Positions 37,228 through 46,394 of a DNA stretch of 64,000 nt are shown here, piece by piece. The notes beneath the pieces were generated by a model. It was not told where the DNA came from. It worked only from the letters and a program-made list of their open reading frames with translations, and searched no databases. A program made the position numbers and the translations under genes. The number at the start of each line of letters is the position of its first letter. Within the stretch, counting starts at the first letter, position 1. This DNA comes from Archaeoglobaceae archaeon (GTDB taxonomy: Archaea > Halobacteriota > Archaeoglobi > Archaeoglobales > Archaeoglobaceae): positions 1 through 64,000 of the forward strand of contig JALWDS010000031.1 in NCBI GenBank assembly GCA_027036775.1. The letters run 5' to 3'.

Positions 37228-38160
37228 ATGAGGGGGATATACTCAAACCTCTACTACCCGACGAGGTGGGTCCCCTTAAGGAGGAGGGGGTTGGGATGGC
37301 AGGAGTGCAACAGGCTTTACGAGGAGCACAGATGCGTTGCGAGCTGTGGACTGGCTTACGATAAGGTTCTGGAGTTGGTTGTCGATTTAAAGGGTTGCAA
37401 CCTCCACTGCAAATACTGCTGGTGCTGGAAGATGAGGTTCATGAGCGAGGACGTGATCAAGGATTCAAAAGAAGTTTTGAGGGACTTGGAGTGCAGGTTT
37501 AGAGTTGTTGAAGAGGACAGGTTAGTTTCTAAAAGGGGTTACAGTGTTGGGGTTATAAGGATTACAGGTAACGAGCCGTCCCTTCAGTGGGATCACGTTA
37601 AGGAGGTTTTAAGGTTGATAGACAGATCGGAGAGGTTGAAGGACTGTAAGGTGATAGTCGAAACGAACGGAGTTCTCTTCGGCAAGGGTTTGGATTTCAG
37701 GGGTTTGGAGGAGCTTGAAGTGGAGATAGACATCGACGTATCGTTTAAAGGTGTGAACTACGATCAGTTCGAGTGGTTAGCAAGCGTTAAGAGGGAGAAC
37801 TTCAGGTATCAGATAGAGGGTTTCGTGAAACTCTTCGATCACTACGAGGGTAGCAACGTCAACGTTAATCCAGTTCTGGGGATAAACCACGCGAAAAACT
37901 ACTGCGTTTGGAAGGGCGGTAAGAGATACGTCATGGACGTCGAGATAGTGGATAGAGAGGGAAGGAAGATGGACTTCTACGACTACTCGGAGGATTTCGA
38001 GAGGGAGGTTCTATCGAGGAAAGAGCTCAGATACGACGAAGCACCCTTTAGGGAATACTTCGGGATAAACAGAGAGAGTGCGAGGCTCGTGGTTGCGGTC
38101 GTTTACAAGGGGAAGAGGTTTTTAAGGGTTTTACCTTCAGAAGTTCCCGATCTCGCATGA
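37228..38160 (+). CDS. radical SAM protein
   Basis: A 310-residue enzyme with the 4Fe-4S motif CNLHCKYC near residue 55, followed directly by WCWK, and a Gly-rich SAM region VIRITGNEPSLQW. Extra cysteines lie before the motif (CNRLYEEHRC, ASCGLAY). This resembles PflA-like activating enzymes, but no glycyl radical enzyme is nearby. It overlaps the MFS gene by 4 bases, so an exporter or importer is co-made. The substrate is unknown. Confidence 0.82.
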   Translation: MRGIYSNLYYPTRWVPLRRRGLGWQECNRLYEEHRCVASCGLAYDKVLELVVDLKGCNLHCKYCWCWKMRFMSEDVIKDSKEVLRDLECRFRVVEEDRLVSKRGYSVGVIRITGNEPSLQWDHVKEVLRLIDRSERLKDCKVIVETNGVLFGKGLDFRGLEELEVEIDIDVSFKGVNYDQFEWLASVKRENFRYQIEGFVKLFDHYEGSNVNVNPVLGINHAKNYCVWKGGKRYVMDVEIVDREGRKMDFYDYSEDFEREVLSRKELRYDEAPFREYFGINRESARLVVAVVYKGKRFLRVLPSEVPDLA

Positions 38161-39272
38161 TTCCCCTCCTCTTTGCAATATTCTCCGCAATGCTCGGATT
38201 GGGTGTAGTAGTTCCTCTACTGCCAATATACGCGAGATACCTCGGAGCAACTACTCTGACCATCGGCCTCATCTATTCGAGCTTTTCAATTGCGAGGACA
38301 ACGTTTACACCCGTAGTAGGGATTCTCTCGGATAGATTCGGCAAGAAGAGATTCATACTCCTCGGACTCTCCATGTATTCCGTCGTATCCGTTCTATACG
38401 TTACCGCCAAGAGTGCAACCGACTTGGTTTACGTAAGGTTCCTTCACGGGATTTGCTCCGCAATGGTGATTCCCTGTGCCATGGCCTACGCGGGTCACGT
38501 TGCCAGAAGGGGTGAGGAGGGGAAAACGATTTCAACCTTCAACTTGGCCTTCCTCAGTGGTATAGGTTCCGGCCCTCTTTTGGGCGGTATGATAAAGGAT
38601 TTGATTGGTATAAAGTTCGCGTTCGTTTTCATGGCTATCTTAACCTCCCTTTCTTTCTTCGTAGTCCTCACATTCGTTCCGAACGTTAAAGACGGTGTTA
38701 AGGTTAGACTTCTCGGTATTCTGAACAGAAAGACCCTATCTCTGATGTTCTTCAGGTTTTCGACAGCTTTGAGGATGTCCGTTTTGATTGCATTTTTGCC
38801 GATACTCTTCCTGAACTTCAGCGGGGTTGAAGTCGGAGCGGTCATTTCCACGATGGTCCTTTCGAACGCGATATCCCAGAAGGTCTTTGCCAAGAAGGTC
38901 GATATGTCCGATAGGGTGAAACTCGCAACTTTTGGAGGTGTCGTGGCGGTAACCCTTTTCCTCCTTCTACCCTTCGTGAGGAGCTTCTACTTGGCCCTGG
39001 TGATCTCTCTGATAATGGGAACGTTCAACGGAATTGCCACCTGCTCAGTCGGTGCCATTGCGGTAAGCTTGGGAAGAATTTACGGGCACGGATCGGTTAT
39101 GGGCCTATACAATACCGCAATGGGAATTGCCATGTTCTTCTCCCCCCTTTTAGCGGGATACGTAGCGGATAAGACGAACTTGACAAACGCTTTCGAATTA
39201 GTCGGCTTTGCGAGTTTGGCGTGCCTATTTATATTCAAGCTCCTAATTCGTTCGGATGAAGTCGGAGTTTGA
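38157..39272 (+). CDS. MFS transporter
   Basis: A 371-residue protein with about 12 hydrophobic segments. The motif A loop between helices 2 and 3 reads GILSDRFGKKR. It starts within the radical SAM stop (ATGA) and overlaps the methyltransferase gene by 17 bases, so the three are one operon. The substrate is unknown; the radical SAM product is a reasonable guess. Confidence 0.86.
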   Translation: MIPLLFAIFSAMLGLGVVVPLLPIYARYLGATTLTIGLIYSSFSIARTTFTPVVGILSDRFGKKRFILLGLSMYSVVSVLYVTAKSATDLVYVRFLHGICSAMVIPCAMAYAGHVARRGEEGKTISTFNLAFLSGIGSGPLLGGMIKDLIGIKFAFVFMAILTSLSFFVVLTFVPNVKDGVKVRLLGILNRKTLSLMFFRFSTALRMSVLIAFLPILFLNFSGVEVGAVISTMVLSNAISQKVFAKKVDMSDRVKLATFGGVVAVTLFLLLPFVRSFYLALVISLIMGTFNGIATCSVGAIAVSLGRIYGHGSVMGLYNTAMGIAMFFSPLLAGYVADKTNLTNAFELVGFASLACLFIFKLLIRSDEVGV

Positions 39273-40173
39273 AAGGATCAATCCCAAGTTCGTTGAGAGG
39301 TATGAGAAGATAGACGACTCGAAGGAGTTCTGGGAGTTCATGGCGAGACCTTTAAGGTTCAGCTTCAGAGTCAACACTCTAAAGGCGAGCGTTAAGGATG
39401 TAGTCGAGAGTTTGAGCGATAGGTTTGAAATAGAGCCCGTTCCTTGGTGTAAAGAGGGGTTTTTCTGCGATAGGGAGGTGGGAGGAACGATAGAACATCA
39501 GATAGGTGTTATATTTTCTCAAGAAGCTTCCTCGATGATTCCGGCTGTTGCACTAAATCCGAAGCCCAACATGCTCGTTCTGGACATGTGTGCATCTCCC
39601 GGGGGGAAAACAACTCAGATAGCCCAATACATGCTTAACGAGGGGTGCATAGTTGCGAACGACGTGAAGTTCGACAGGATAAACATACTCGTTTCGAACG
39701 TTCAGAGGTGCGGTGTCACGATTGCAAGGATCACAATGAAGGACGGCAGATTCTTCAAGAGGTTTAGAGACACGTTCGACAGGGTTTTGATAGACGCTCC
39801 GTGCAGTAACGTCGGAATGATAAGAAAGAATTATCGCTACCTAAAGATGTGGTCTCTCAAAGAGGTTTACTCCCTTTCGAGACTCCAGAAGGATCTAATT
39901 TTGGCTGGATATAGGGCCTTAAAGCCCGGTGGTGTTATGGTCTATTCAACCTGCACCCTCGATCCCTTGGAGAACGAGGAAGTCATAGATTACCTGCTGA
40001 GAAACACGGATGCGAGACTCGAAAGGATCGACTTGCCTGTGAAAAGAACGGAACCAATCACGGAGTTCGAAGGTAGGAGGTTCGACGAGGAGGTCAAGAA
40101 GTGTCTGAGAATTCACCCCCAAGACAACGATACCGAGGGCTTCTTCATCGCAAAGATCGTGAAACCGTATTAG
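39256..40173 (+). CDS. NOL1/NOP2/Sun family RNA m5C methyltransferase
   Basis: SAM-dependent enzyme of 305 residues. The SAM site is LDMCASPGGKTTQ. The releasing cysteine is in DAPCSNVGM and the nucleophile in YSTCTLDPLENEE. The N-terminal part (RPLRFSFRVNTLK) is the usual RNA-binding lead. The target could be tRNA or rRNA; the sequence does not decide. 17-base overlap with the MFS gene. Confidence 0.9.
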   Translation: MKSEFERINPKFVERYEKIDDSKEFWEFMARPLRFSFRVNTLKASVKDVVESLSDRFEIEPVPWCKEGFFCDREVGGTIEHQIGVIFSQEASSMIPAVALNPKPNMLVLDMCASPGGKTTQIAQYMLNEGCIVANDVKFDRINILVSNVQRCGVTIARITMKDGRFFKRFRDTFDRVLIDAPCSNVGMIRKNYRYLKMWSLKEVYSLSRLQKDLILAGYRALKPGGVMVYSTCTLDPLENEEVIDYLLRNTDARLERIDLPVKRTEPITEFEGRRFDEEVKKCLRIHPQDNDTEGFFIAKIVKPY

Positions 40174-40207
40174 GAAAAAGTTATATACCACAATTTAAAC
40201 GTTCCTT

Positions 40208-40303
40208 ATGCCCTGCACACTGCTCGACGGAGTGTTCGGATTTGCCCTCGCCCTCTACGTAATATGCTGGATAGCCCTCGTAACTGATAAAAAGGAACAC
40301 TAA
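40208..40303 (+). CDS. 31-residue single-span membrane microprotein
   Basis: ATG 40208 to TAA 40301-40303, too short for the ORF track. The peptide starts MPCTLLDGVFGFALALYVI and ends TDKKEH, giving one membrane helix with a charged tail and two cysteines. A clear TATA-like GTTATATACC lies about 25 bases upstream, so a leaderless transcript fits well. It ends 2 bases before the 3' end of argS on the other strand. I know no family for it. Confidence 0.6.
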   Translation: MPCTLLDGVFGFALALYVICWIALVTDKKEH

Positions 40304-40305
40304 CC

Positions 40306-41937
40306 TCACATTTTTTCGAGAGCTTCAATACCTAAGAGCTCGAGCCCGTTCCTCAAAACTATCCTTACCGCGTCCACTATAGCCAACCTGTGCATCCTGA
40401 TCTCCCCGCTCTCGTCCAAGACTCTGTGCTCTCTGTAAAACTCGTTGAACCTGTTCGCAAGGTTCAGAAGGTATTCCGCCATGTAGTTCGGTTTCAAATC
40501 CTTAACGACCCTCTCAATTGTGTAGGGGAACTTCGAAAGGTGCATTACCAAGTCCCTCTCAACCTTCGTGCAGAGCTCGGGTTTGAAATCCAAATCGGGC
40601 ATTCCCATTTTAACGGCCTTCCTAAGTATCGAGCAACACCTCGCATGTGCGTATTGAATGTAGCTCGCGGTTTGCCTTTCGAAATCCAAAGCCTTGGTCC
40701 AATCGAAAACCATGGGCTTCTCGGGTGCGACCTTAACGAAGTCGAACCTTATAGCTCCAATGGCAACAGCTTTAGCTATCTCTTCCTTGTTCTCCATCTC
40801 TCTACCCTCAACAATCTTCTTCGCCTCCTCGTAAACCCTCTCTATGAGCTCGTCAGCGGAAACGAACTTCCCCCTCCTCGTGCTCATCGAACCCTCTGGA
40901 AGGGATACGAACTCGAAGAAAACTATCTCTGGTGTTTTCAGATTCAGCATCTCCAAAATCTTACTCAACTGTCTGCCGTAGAGCTTGTGATCCGAACCCA
41001 AGACGTTTACGAACCTCTCGAAGTTCTCGTTCTTCCAAAGGTGGTAGGCCAAATCCCTCGTCACGTATAGGGTCGTTCCGTTTTCCCTCCTCAAAACTAC
41101 GGGCTTCTCGTCCATTTCTATAAACCAAGCCCTCTCCTTCTTTATCAAACCCCTCTCCTCAAGCATCTTCAAAACCCTTTCTACGTAACCGTTCCTCAAA
41201 AATTCGGACTCCCAAACGTATTCGTCGTGACGAACGTTCAACTCCTCCAAAGTTCTCCTAATACCCTCCAAAGCCTTCTCAACGACGAACCTGAAATCCC
41301 TCACAACTTCATCCTTAAAGTTCTCGTATTCGATCATGAGTTTCTCAACCTCCCTCTCAAGTTCCTCGTTTCTCTCAATCTCCTCGTTCGCCCTTACGTA
41401 AGCTTCGACAACGGCGTGATCTGGCTTTTTAGATTCGTCCAAACCGAACATCCTGTATCCCAAAACCGCAATCGCAATCTGCCTACCCATGTCGTTCACG
41501 TAGTAGTGAGTTTTAACGTTAAATCCAGCCTTCCTGAATATCCTTGCAAGCGTGTCCCCTATTATGGCGTTTCTCATGTGTCCCACGTGTAACGGCCCGT
41601 CGGGATTTGCGGAGGTGTGCTCTATTAAAACCTCCCCTCTAAGCCCGAGGTATCCGTAGTTCTCGTCGGTATCTATTATCGTGTTTATCGTGTCCTCCAA
41701 AAACTCCTCGCTCGCAAAAAAGTTTATGTATCCGTTGACCACTTCGATCTTACCCACGTATCCCATCGGCTCAAGCCTCTCAACCAACTCGTTGGCTACG
41801 TCTATTGGGTTTTTTCCCTCCTCCTTTGCAATTTTAAAGGCTATCGTGCATGCCAAATCAGCGTGATCGCTCTCCTTGACAAACCTCTCATCCACGTTCA
41901 AACATCTCATCACGTCCCTCTTGAACAGCTGAAACAT
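40306..41937 (-). CDS. argS: arginyl-tRNA synthetase
   Basis: Class I synthetase of about 543 residues. Seen are the HIGH-like DGPLHVGHMRNAIIGD, YVNDMGRQIA, VLGSDHKLYGRQL, and the C-terminal anticodon-binding domain from ASYIQYAHARCCSILRKA. A classic KMSKS is replaced by GSMSTRRGK. The start is not certain: ATG 41937 (MFQLFKRDV) or ATG 41946; a TATA-like TTAATAAAC lies about 25 bases before 41937. The track start at 41952 is TTG. Confidence 0.94.
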   Translation of the reverse strand: MFQLFKRDVMRCLNVDERFVKESDHADLACTIAFKIAKEEGKNPIDVANELVERLEPMGYVGKIEVVNGYINFFASEEFLEDTINTIIDTDENYGYLGLRGEVLIEHTSANPDGPLHVGHMRNAIIGDTLARIFRKAGFNVKTHYYVNDMGRQIAIAVLGYRMFGLDESKKPDHAVVEAYVRANEEIERNEELEREVEKLMIEYENFKDEVVRDFRFVVEKALEGIRRTLEELNVRHDEYVWESEFLRNGYVERVLKMLEERGLIKKERAWFIEMDEKPVVLRRENGTTLYVTRDLAYHLWKNENFERFVNVLGSDHKLYGRQLSKILEMLNLKTPEIVFFEFVSLPEGSMSTRRGKFVSADELIERVYEEAKKIVEGREMENKEEIAKAVAIGAIRFDFVKVAPEKPMVFDWTKALDFERQTASYIQYAHARCCSILRKAVKMGMPDLDFKPELCTKVERDLVMHLSKFPYTIERVVKDLKPNYMAEYLLNLANRFNEFYREHRVLDESGEIRMHRLAIVDAVRIVLRNGLELLGIEALEKM

Positions 41938-41967
41938 GACGACCATCCGCAATCTTTGTTTATTAAT

Positions 41968-42900
41968 TTAAGTGCACATGTTTATCACGGACTCCGCAAT
42001 GTCCGAGCAGTATCCTGCTATCCTGCTGAGACTGTCGAGGAGTATTCTGAGATTTGCGGACTTGTCTCCAGAAAATTCGAAAACGAGGCTTGAGAATTTC
42101 TCCTCAACCGAGTAGAACCTCTCGACCTCATCTATAACCTTCTCCGCAACTTCCGTGCTCTTCTTTAAGAAGGCCTTGAGGGTCAACTTCAAAACGTCCT
42201 CGAGAGTGTCAACGAGCTCGATCATCTTGGGGATTGGCATCTTCAGCTTTACGAGGCTTTCGGACATCTTGGCACAGTGATCGCCTATCCTCTCCAAAGC
42301 CCTTACTACCGTTCTGAACTCAAGCAAATCCTTCGGATTTTTGTTTATCTCCGATTTCAACAGCCTTAAAGCGAGGAAGTGAAGTCTGTCTATCTCGTTC
42401 TCCCTCATGACTATCGAACTGTATATGTATCCGTCCAAACTCTTCAAAAGTTGCTTGAAATCCGAAATCATCGTTACGCACATCCTACCTATCTTCTCTA
42501 TTATGTGCTCCAAGCTGAACCTGTGATCGACGAAAATCTCTACGACTATCTCCCTACCCAAGTCCTCTATAACCTCTGCACCGACGAGCATGTCAGATGC
42601 GAGTGATATAGCCCTTCTCTGCTCCTCGTTGTAAATCCTAACCCTTATCGTGTCGTATCCGGCTAAGTAGTGGGCCACTATCCTTCTGATCAGAGAATCG
42701 TGTGTAAGACTTTTGGCGTCGATGTTCACAACCCTCTTTGCCCTCTTGATCTCCTTGGCCCTTACCACCAAGTATTCTCCGTAATCCTCGACTGTAACGT
42801 AATCTCCGCTCTTCAAACCGTTGTTTTCAACCCACCTCTTCGGTAACGTTATGACATAGCTGTTTCCTCCGCTCAGGTATATCTTCCTGCTCTCCTTCAT
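41968..42900 (-). CDS. PhoU-domain protein with N-terminal AbrB-like DNA-binding domain
   Basis: A 310-residue protein. Residues 1-50 (RKIYLSGGNSYVITLPKRWV, then LKSGDYVTV) form a SpoVT/AbrB swapped-hairpin DNA-binding domain. The rest has PhoU-type helical repeats (ALERIGDHCAKMSESLV, LSRIAGYCSDIAESV). Such proteins are likely phosphate-responsive regulators. It starts 1 base after the plain PhoU gene, so the two are co-expressed. pstSCAB lies 18 kb away and could be a target. Confidence 0.85.
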   Translation of the reverse strand: MKESRKIYLSGGNSYVITLPKRWVENNGLKSGDYVTVEDYGEYLVVRAKEIKRAKRVVNIDAKSLTHDSLIRRIVAHYLAGYDTIRVRIYNEEQRRAISLASDMLVGAEVIEDLGREIVVEIFVDHRFSLEHIIEKIGRMCVTMISDFKQLLKSLDGYIYSSIVMRENEIDRLHFLALRLLKSEINKNPKDLLEFRTVVRALERIGDHCAKMSESLVKLKMPIPKMIELVDTLEDVLKLTLKAFLKKSTEVAEKVIDEVERFYSVEEKFSSLVFEFSGDKSANLRILLDSLSRIAGYCSDIAESVINMCT

Positions 42901-42901
42901 G

Positions 42902-43495
42902 CTACTTGATACGTATCCTCCTACCCGTATTCACAAAGATCAGAGCTGAACCTATCTTACCGAGTATGTCTCCTATCCTCTCGAGGTGTCTCGCAATGAG
43001 AACGTTTTCGACGTCGCACTTCTCCTTAAGTCTGTCTATGGCCTTAACGTAGCAATCGTCAACCACGTTGTCTAAGGCTTTGAGCTTCATGAGATCCGCG
43101 TTTTCGTTGTAGGCCTTTCCTATCAATTCGAACATCTTCAGTATTGAGTCTATAGCCTCCTCGTATATTTCGAGAAGCTTCTCGTCGTCGCAGTAGTAGT
43201 ATCCTATTTCCAAAGCCAAATCGGTTATCCTCTCGTATCCCGAGGATATCTTCATCATTCCGACGACGAACCTCAAATCGCTTGCGACGGGTTGAAAGAG
43301 GGCCAAAACTGTAACGCAATCGTAATCGACGTCCGCGTGAATCAAATCCGCCCTCTCCTCCAAATCCTCCAACCTCTTTCTAACCTCGTTGTCACCCTTC
43401 AAACCCCCCACAACTATCTTCATGCACTCCTCGGCTATTTCGTGCAACTCAATAACTCCTTCCTTAATCTTCTCAAGCCTTCTCTCCATCAGCAT
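42902..43495 (-). CDS. phoU: PhoU-like phosphate signalling protein
   Basis: About 197 residues from ATG 43495 (MLMERRLEKIKEG), with GGGGGGAT just upstream; the track start at 43522 lies inside cbiO. Two PhoU three-helix repeats are seen, with metal-site residues in ERADLIHADVD, SSGYERITDLALE and ARHLERIGDILGKIG. PhoU proteins restrain phosphate uptake by Pst and signal phosphate status. It lies between cbiO and the AbrB-PhoU gene. Confidence 0.85.
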   Translation of the reverse strand: MLMERRLEKIKEGVIELHEIAEECMKIVVGGLKGDNEVRKRLEDLEERADLIHADVDYDCVTVLALFQPVASDLRFVVGMMKISSGYERITDLALEIGYYYCDDEKLLEIYEEAIDSILKMFELIGKAYNENADLMKLKALDNVVDDCYVKAIDRLKEKCDVENVLIARHLERIGDILGKIGSALIFVNTGRRIRIK

Positions 43496-43506
43496 TCCAA
43501 TCCCCC

Positions 43507-44214
43507 CTAAATTATACCGCAACTTTCGAGCAGTTTCTCGTCTTCGAGCAACTCCAACCCTCCAACCTTCTCTACACTCTTCTCCATGTTCATGACTACA
43601 ACCTTCTCCGCAAACTTAGGAACTATGTCCAACTCGTGTGTGGCTACTAAAACCGTTCCGTCGTAATCCCTTACAAACTCCAAAATTCTTCTCCTCGTTC
43701 TACCGTCAACGTTTGCCGTAGGTTCGTCCATCAACAGTATCTTGGGTTTCAACATCGTAACGCACGCCAAAACTACCCTCTTCTTTTCTCCCCCGCTCAG
43801 CCTGAAGGGTGGTTTTTCGAGGACATGCTCTATACCGAATAGCCTTGCAAACTCTTCGGCCATCCTTAAAGCTTCTTCGTATGGAATGTCCAATTGAGCA
43901 GGAGTGTATAGGAGCTCGTCTCTGACGGTGGGATTGAAGAGGAAGTCGTCCGGATTCTGAAAAACCACCCCAACGTTCCTCCTCACGAACTCAAAATTTT
44001 CGTCCGCTTTAACTCCGAAAATCTTAACGACACCGCTCGTAGGTTTGAGAATTCCGGAGAGGACGTTTATGAGGGTTGACTTGCCACATCCGTTCGCACC
44101 TATAATTGCAACTCTCTCCCCCACTTTCAAACTCAAACTTACGTTCCTAACTCCTACGGTTTTGTCCGGGTAAACGTAGGAGACGTTTTCAGCCTTCAAA
44201 GCGAACACCACCAT
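43507..44214 (-). CDS. cbiO: ECF cobalt/nickel transporter ATPase
   Basis: ABC ATPase of 235 residues. Walker A is IGANGCGKST, Q-loop VFQNPDD, signature LSGGEKKR, Walker [14 protein letters not shown]-loop VATHELD. It starts inside the cbiQ end (overlap 19 bases). With cbiM and cbiQ it makes a complete Ni/Co energy-coupling-factor importer. Nickel or cobalt cannot be told apart here. Confidence 0.93.
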   Translation of the reverse strand: MVVFALKAENVSYVYPDKTVGVRNVSLSLKVGERVAIIGANGCGKSTLINVLSGILKPTSGVVKIFGVKADENFEFVRRNVGVVFQNPDDFLFNPTVRDELLYTPAQLDIPYEEALRMAEEFARLFGIEHVLEKPPFRLSGGEKKRVVLACVTMLKPKILLMDEPTANVDGRTRRRILEFVRDYDGTVLVATHELDIVPKFAEKVVVMNMEKSVEKVGGLELLEDEKLLESCGII

Positions 44215-44927
44215 ACAAGAACGAACACGACGAGAAGGGTAAATAAAGCTTCTTCGATACCGAACTTGAAGGGTTTCGAGTAGAACTTGATCCTATCTCC
44301 CCTCAAACTCATGGCCCTCTGAACGTTTTCCCCCTTCTCGTAAACCCTTAAGAAGAAGGAACCCAAGATTTTACCACCCTCCTTCCAAATCTCTCTGTAT
44401 CTCATCTTCTTTATCCTCCTGCTCTCCATGGCGATCAAAATCCTCAGGAGTTCGGAGAACATGAGGTGGATGTATCTGTAGGTCAATCCCAAGCTGAAGA
44501 CGAGAATCTCGGGAATTTTAAAAGACCTCATCGCGTATAGGAGTTCGTTGAAGGGTGTCGTTAAAACTATCAACTGCAGGAGAACTATTGCGGTCAAAAC
44601 CCTCAACGTGAACGCAAGGACGTATTCGAATCCTTCGACGAAAGCCAAAGGGAGAACTATTAAGAATGTGAAGAGCGTGAAGAGCCAAACCCTGCTTACC
44701 AAATCCCTAAAGCTCACGTTTGACAACTTAGAAATTATCAGAGAAGAAAACAAAATCGCAAGGATTTTACCTAAATTGAATGTCGTTACGCTCGCGACAA
44801 TCAAAACTATCATTCCTACGAGCTTCACCCTCGTATCGACGCTCTGAAGAAAACCCTTTGGATGGTAATCGTAAGAAAAAAAGTTTTGGAAGTATTCCGT
44901 GGCTGTCTTTATCGTTTTCTCTATCAT
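44196..44927 (-). CDS. cbiQ: ECF transporter transmembrane T component
   Basis: About 243 residues from ATG 44927 (MIEKTIKTATEYFQNFF), which overlaps the cbiM stop by 4 bases; the longer track ORF to 45179 reads across cbiM. Five hydrophobic segments, then the coupling helices with AMESRRIKKMRY and AMSLRGDR, the Ala-Arg-Gly type motifs that contact the ATPase. Family: CbiQ/NikQ. Confidence 0.92.
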   Translation of the reverse strand: MIEKTIKTATEYFQNFFSYDYHPKGFLQSVDTRVKLVGMIVLIVASVTTFNLGKILAILFSSLIISKLSNVSFRDLVSRVWLFTLFTFLIVLPLAFVEGFEYVLAFTLRVLTAIVLLQLIVLTTPFNELLYAMRSFKIPEILVFSLGLTYRYIHLMFSELLRILIAMESRRIKKMRYREIWKEGGKILGSFFLRVYEKGENVQRAMSLRGDRIKFYSKPFKFGIEEALFTLLVVFVLVWWCSL

Positions 44928-45814
44928 CTCGCCACTGCCCTCGTTATTACAGTCGCTATGGCCAAGACGACGATAACTCCTATTGCACCCGATATCAGCG
45001 TTCCGACGTATGGATTTACCCCGGGAATGGTGTAGTCTGGAAGTATCCCCTCCCAGAGCGGATGCTCGGAAACGCCTAAATGTTTTGCAACGTTTTCCAG
45101 AGGCTCGGAGTAGTTTACGAGTTCCGCCAAGTATGCGAAAACTGGTGAGAGAGCTATCAACACTGCCAAGGCTATCCACACCGCCTTTCCAACTCTGACC
45201 TCTTTGGCCTCAAGCAGGTCTGGGCGGGTTGTGGATATGTAGTTGACTATGCTACCGGTTATTACTCCCTCGACTATTCCGAGTAGGGCGTGCCAGATAC
45301 CCATCGTTGGAACGGTAATCGCTACGCTGTAGTGGAAGTACGACGACAACCCTATCTCCAGTCCCGCGAATATGGCACCCAAGGTTATTCCTATCCAGCC
45401 AGCGAGAAATCCCGCAAGGAACATGTTCCTCCTTTCCAAAGCCTTGTAAATGTAGTAGCCGACGAAGACGTCAACTATACCCATGTTCCATATGTTCGCC
45501 CCCAAAGCGGTAATTCCTCCGTCAGCGAAGACCAAGCACTGAACTATCAAAACGCAAGCCATCGCAATGCATCCGGCGTAGGGGCCAAGAAGGATTCCAG
45601 CCAAAGCTCCACCAACGAAGTGGGCTGAAGTTCCTCCGGGTATTGGCCAGTTCAGCATCTGCGCGGCGAATATTGCGGATGCGGTGATTCCTGCCAATGT
45701 CCAGTTTACCTTCTCCCTCCTAACCCTGTATATCGAGTAACCGAGAACGATTGCGGTAAGCAGGTAGAACAGTCCCGCTATGTTCATGTCGAGGTATCCA
45801 TCTGGTATGTGCAT
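44924..45814 (-). CDS. cbiM: CbiM/NikM metal-binding component with fused C-terminal CbiN-like part
   Basis: A 296-residue S component. The N-terminus MHIPDGYLD supplies the metal-binding His2 typical of CbiM/NikM. Further motifs are PIPGGTSAHFVGGALAGILLGP and FADGGITALGANIWNMG. After residue 215 there is an extra pair of helices with an extracytoplasmic loop (YSEPLENVAKHLGVSEHPLW), as in M-N fusions of nickel systems. This slightly favours nickel. Confidence 0.92.
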   Translation of the reverse strand: MHIPDGYLDMNIAGLFYLLTAIVLGYSIYRVRREKVNWTLAGITASAIFAAQMLNWPIPGGTSAHFVGGALAGILLGPYAGCIAMACVLIVQCLVFADGGITALGANIWNMGIVDVFVGYYIYKALERRNMFLAGFLAGWIGITLGAIFAGLEIGLSSYFHYSVAITVPTMGIWHALLGIVEGVITGSIVNYISTTRPDLLEAKEVRVGKAVWIALAVLIALSPVFAYLAELVNYSEPLENVAKHLGVSEHPLWEGILPDYTIPGVNPYVGTLISGAIGVIVVLAIATVITRAVAR

Positions 45815-45860
45815 ACAACTTCGATCATAGAAACATTTATTAATTTTTCGTTTTTAAATA

Positions 45861-46394
45861 TTAAGAAATGTTTTTCGAAAACAATTTCGGAACAACTTTT
45901 GCCAACTTATCCGAAATGTATCCGACCACAAAGGCTATCGCCAAAAGTGACGTTGCCATTAGAGGATTGGTGTAGAGACCTTTGAAGTATGCGAAGGCGA
46001 ACCAGTTTATGAGAACGCATGATACCATGCCCAATCCTCCATTCCAGAATTCCGTCAGAATACCCATAGAAAGGAAGGAGAGGAATCCGAATATTCCGAA
46101 GTAGTAAGGAGAAGTTACTCCATACCAAGGCTCGCTCATGAGTATGAAGGAAACGGTTAGAACGGAAACTACTACTCCGCTCCACCTGCCGAAGACCTCC
46201 CTCGCAAGTGATATCCAGAAGACGTATATCAGACCTCCGAATATCGCCAATCCCAAGCAAGGAGCGTGAATTCCCAAAACCTTCCCGACGCTACCGCTCG
46301 GAACGAAGTAGGAGAGCATGTAACTTAGGAAGGCGATCGAAAATATCCCTACGAGTTTGTAAACTTCACCATGGACATCTCTTGCAGACCTCAT
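45861..46394 (-). CDS. small polytopic membrane protein linked to the Ni/Co transporter
   Basis: A 177-residue protein with about five or six hydrophobic segments. Its start overlaps the end of the radical SAM gene by 29 bases, and cbiM follows after 46 bases. The size and Gly/Trp-rich helices are like ECF S components or CbiM relatives, but no metal-binding N-terminus is present. It ends DKLAKVVPKLFSKNIS. Function unknown. Confidence 0.7.
   Translation of the reverse strand: MRSARDVHGEVYKLVGIFSIAFLSYMLSYFVPSGSVGKVLGIHAPCLGLAIFGGLIYVFWISLAREVFGRWSGVVVSVLTVSFILMSEPWYGVTSPYYFGIFGFLSFLSMGILTEFWNGGLGMVSCVLINWFAFAYFKGLYTNPLMATSLLAIAFVVGYISDKLAKVVPKLFSKNIS

Noticed and set aside
40390-41070. 226-aa plus-strand ORF opposite argS
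   Set aside because: Antisense shadow of argS with no family features or promoter.
44927-45179. N-terminal extension of the CbiQ ORF up to 45179
   Set aside because: The added 84 residues lie inside cbiM in another frame and have no membrane or family character. ATG 44927 with ATGA overlap is the natural start.
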